Shown here piece by piece: positions 37,674 through 38,238 of a DNA stretch of 38,238 nucleotides. Location: assembly GCA_021813025.1 (NCBI GenBank), contig JAKAME010000005.1, positions 1 through 38,238 of the forward strand, in the 5' to 3' direction. The position numbers were made by a program, and so were the translations under genes. The stretch's first letter is position 1. The number at the start of each line of letters is the position of its first letter. The notes beneath the pieces are model-generated. The model searched no databases, had not been told where the DNA came from, and saw only the letters and a program-made list of their open reading frames with translations. The DNA comes from Microcaldota archaeon (GTDB taxonomy: Archaea > Micrarchaeota > Micrarchaeia > Anstonellales > Anstonellaceae).

Positions 37674-38238
37674 ATGGTCATGCTGCCGGCCTTCAAAGCT
37701 CGAGAGGACGAGGACTTCCAAGTGCCGAAGAACGTGATGGACGAGCACGCGGCGCTGAGGAAAAAGGCGCTCGAACTCCTGTTCGTATTCGACGGGACAT
37801 CGGCGCAGGCCTCGCTCCTCAAGAACTCGGCCGACCTGTTCAGGGGCAAATTCAAAGACCAGTCCATCCTGACCGTGAAGGCCGAGAGCCTGCCGGGCGA
37901 GATTGTCCGGGTCAAGGAGGAATGCGACTGCCACCTCAAGGACGAGGGCCTCATAATAGGCGGGCAGTCTTCCCAGCCCATGGCCGTTTACGAGACGCAT
38001 ACCAGCACCGAGCGCATAGCCGACCCTGACCATTACGACGAGTCGTTCGCCAGCCTGCAGAAGCGCATTCTTGCAGGCCAGGTGAGGGGCAGCGTAGTGT
38101 ACGTGGGCGACGGCGGGGCGGACGGCGTGAACGTGCCTCCGTGGGGCGAGGTGGAGAGCCTCATAGACGCCGCGAACACCATGGGCGTCTCGCTCTATTT
38201 CATCTATCTTGACGACGCAGGGGCTGACAAAAAGCAGT
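37674..38238 (+). CDS. VWA-like protein, 3' end beyond window
   Basis: Open frame from ATG 37674 to the window end (188 codons visible), absent from the ORF track because it has no stop here. After an N-terminal charged region, KALELLFVFDGTSAQAS looks like a VWA first strand with an altered metal site (DGTSA). Further on, GSVVYVGDGGADGVNVP matches the central VWA strand and MGVSLYFIYLDDAG the next one. The GDGG motif is shared with the divergent 1032-residue neighbour, from which it is separated by 100 bases of promoter region. Function unknown. Confidence 0.7.
   Translation, partial: MVMLPAFKAREDEDFQVPKNVMDEHAALRKKALELLFVFDGTSAQASLLKNSADLFRGKFKDQSILTVKAESLPGEIVRVKEECDCHLKDEGLIIGGQSSQPMAVYETHTSTERIADPDHYDESFASLQKRILAGQVRGSVVYVGDGGADGVNVPPWGEVESLIDAANTMGVSLYFIYLDDAGADKKQ

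Overview
The window comes from an archaeon with fairly high GC. The evidence is archaeal information-processing genes throughout: Cbf5, a uS13-uS4-uS11-Rpo3-eL18-uL13-uS9-Rpo10-uS2 cluster, RFC small subunit, Pelota, ABCE1, an archaeal-type IleRS, two FtsZ paralogues, tRNAs with introns, and TATA boxes about 25 bases before many start codons. Small intergenic gaps, Ala/Pro/Lys-rich tails on ribosomal proteins, a non-canonical tRNA intron and very large unassigned proteins are reminiscent of DPANN lineages, but the lineage is inference; no rRNA is present.

Layout. (1) 1-6.9 kb: a divergent partial gene, cbf5, then the ribosomal protein/RNA polymerase cluster, interrupted by tRNA-Ser(GGA, intron at 37/38), tRNA-Leu(GAG) and tRNA-Pro(GGG, intron inside the T-arm). 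A pyrimidine/purine hairpin repeat occurs beside two of the tRNAs. (2) 7.0-9.1 kb: a membrane-anchored thioredoxin-like protein and a processive GT2 glycosyltransferase. (3) 9.1-15.9 kb: enolase with a membrane protein, two small zinc proteins, and a minus-strand unit membrane protein-ileS-msrB. A GC-rich cluster of three perfect hairpins lies at 11.1 kb. (4) 16-19.4 kb: rfcS, an AT-rich cysteine-repeat lipoprotein, vapBC, a 54-residue ORF missing from the ORF track, and an unknown protein. (5) 19.4-23.8 kb: pelota, a small membrane protein, ABCE1 and a methyltransferase. (6) 24-28.9 kb: one 1634-residue mosaic protein with a GNAT-like module. (7) 29-32.4 kb: ftsZ1, an unknown protein, ftsZ2. 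(8) 32.5-38.2 kb: a two-TM coiled-coil protein, a tandem Lrp/AsnC regulator, a 1032-residue VWA-like protein with a beta-rich, barrel-like C-terminus, and a divergent second VWA-like gene running off the window.

Start sites follow two modes. Ribosomal protein, polymerase, ftsZ1 and lipoprotein genes carry GGTG(A) with the first G almost always exactly 10 bases before the start codon; this moves many starts downstream of those in the ORF track. Other genes (rfcS, the methyltransferase, the giant protein, the Lrp protein, the VWA proteins) have a TATA-like box about 25 bases before the ATG and look leaderless.

The most unusual content is the giant mosaic protein, the VWA pair with the barrel-like C-terminus, the T-arm tRNA intron, and the ftsZ1-unknown-ftsZ2 cluster.
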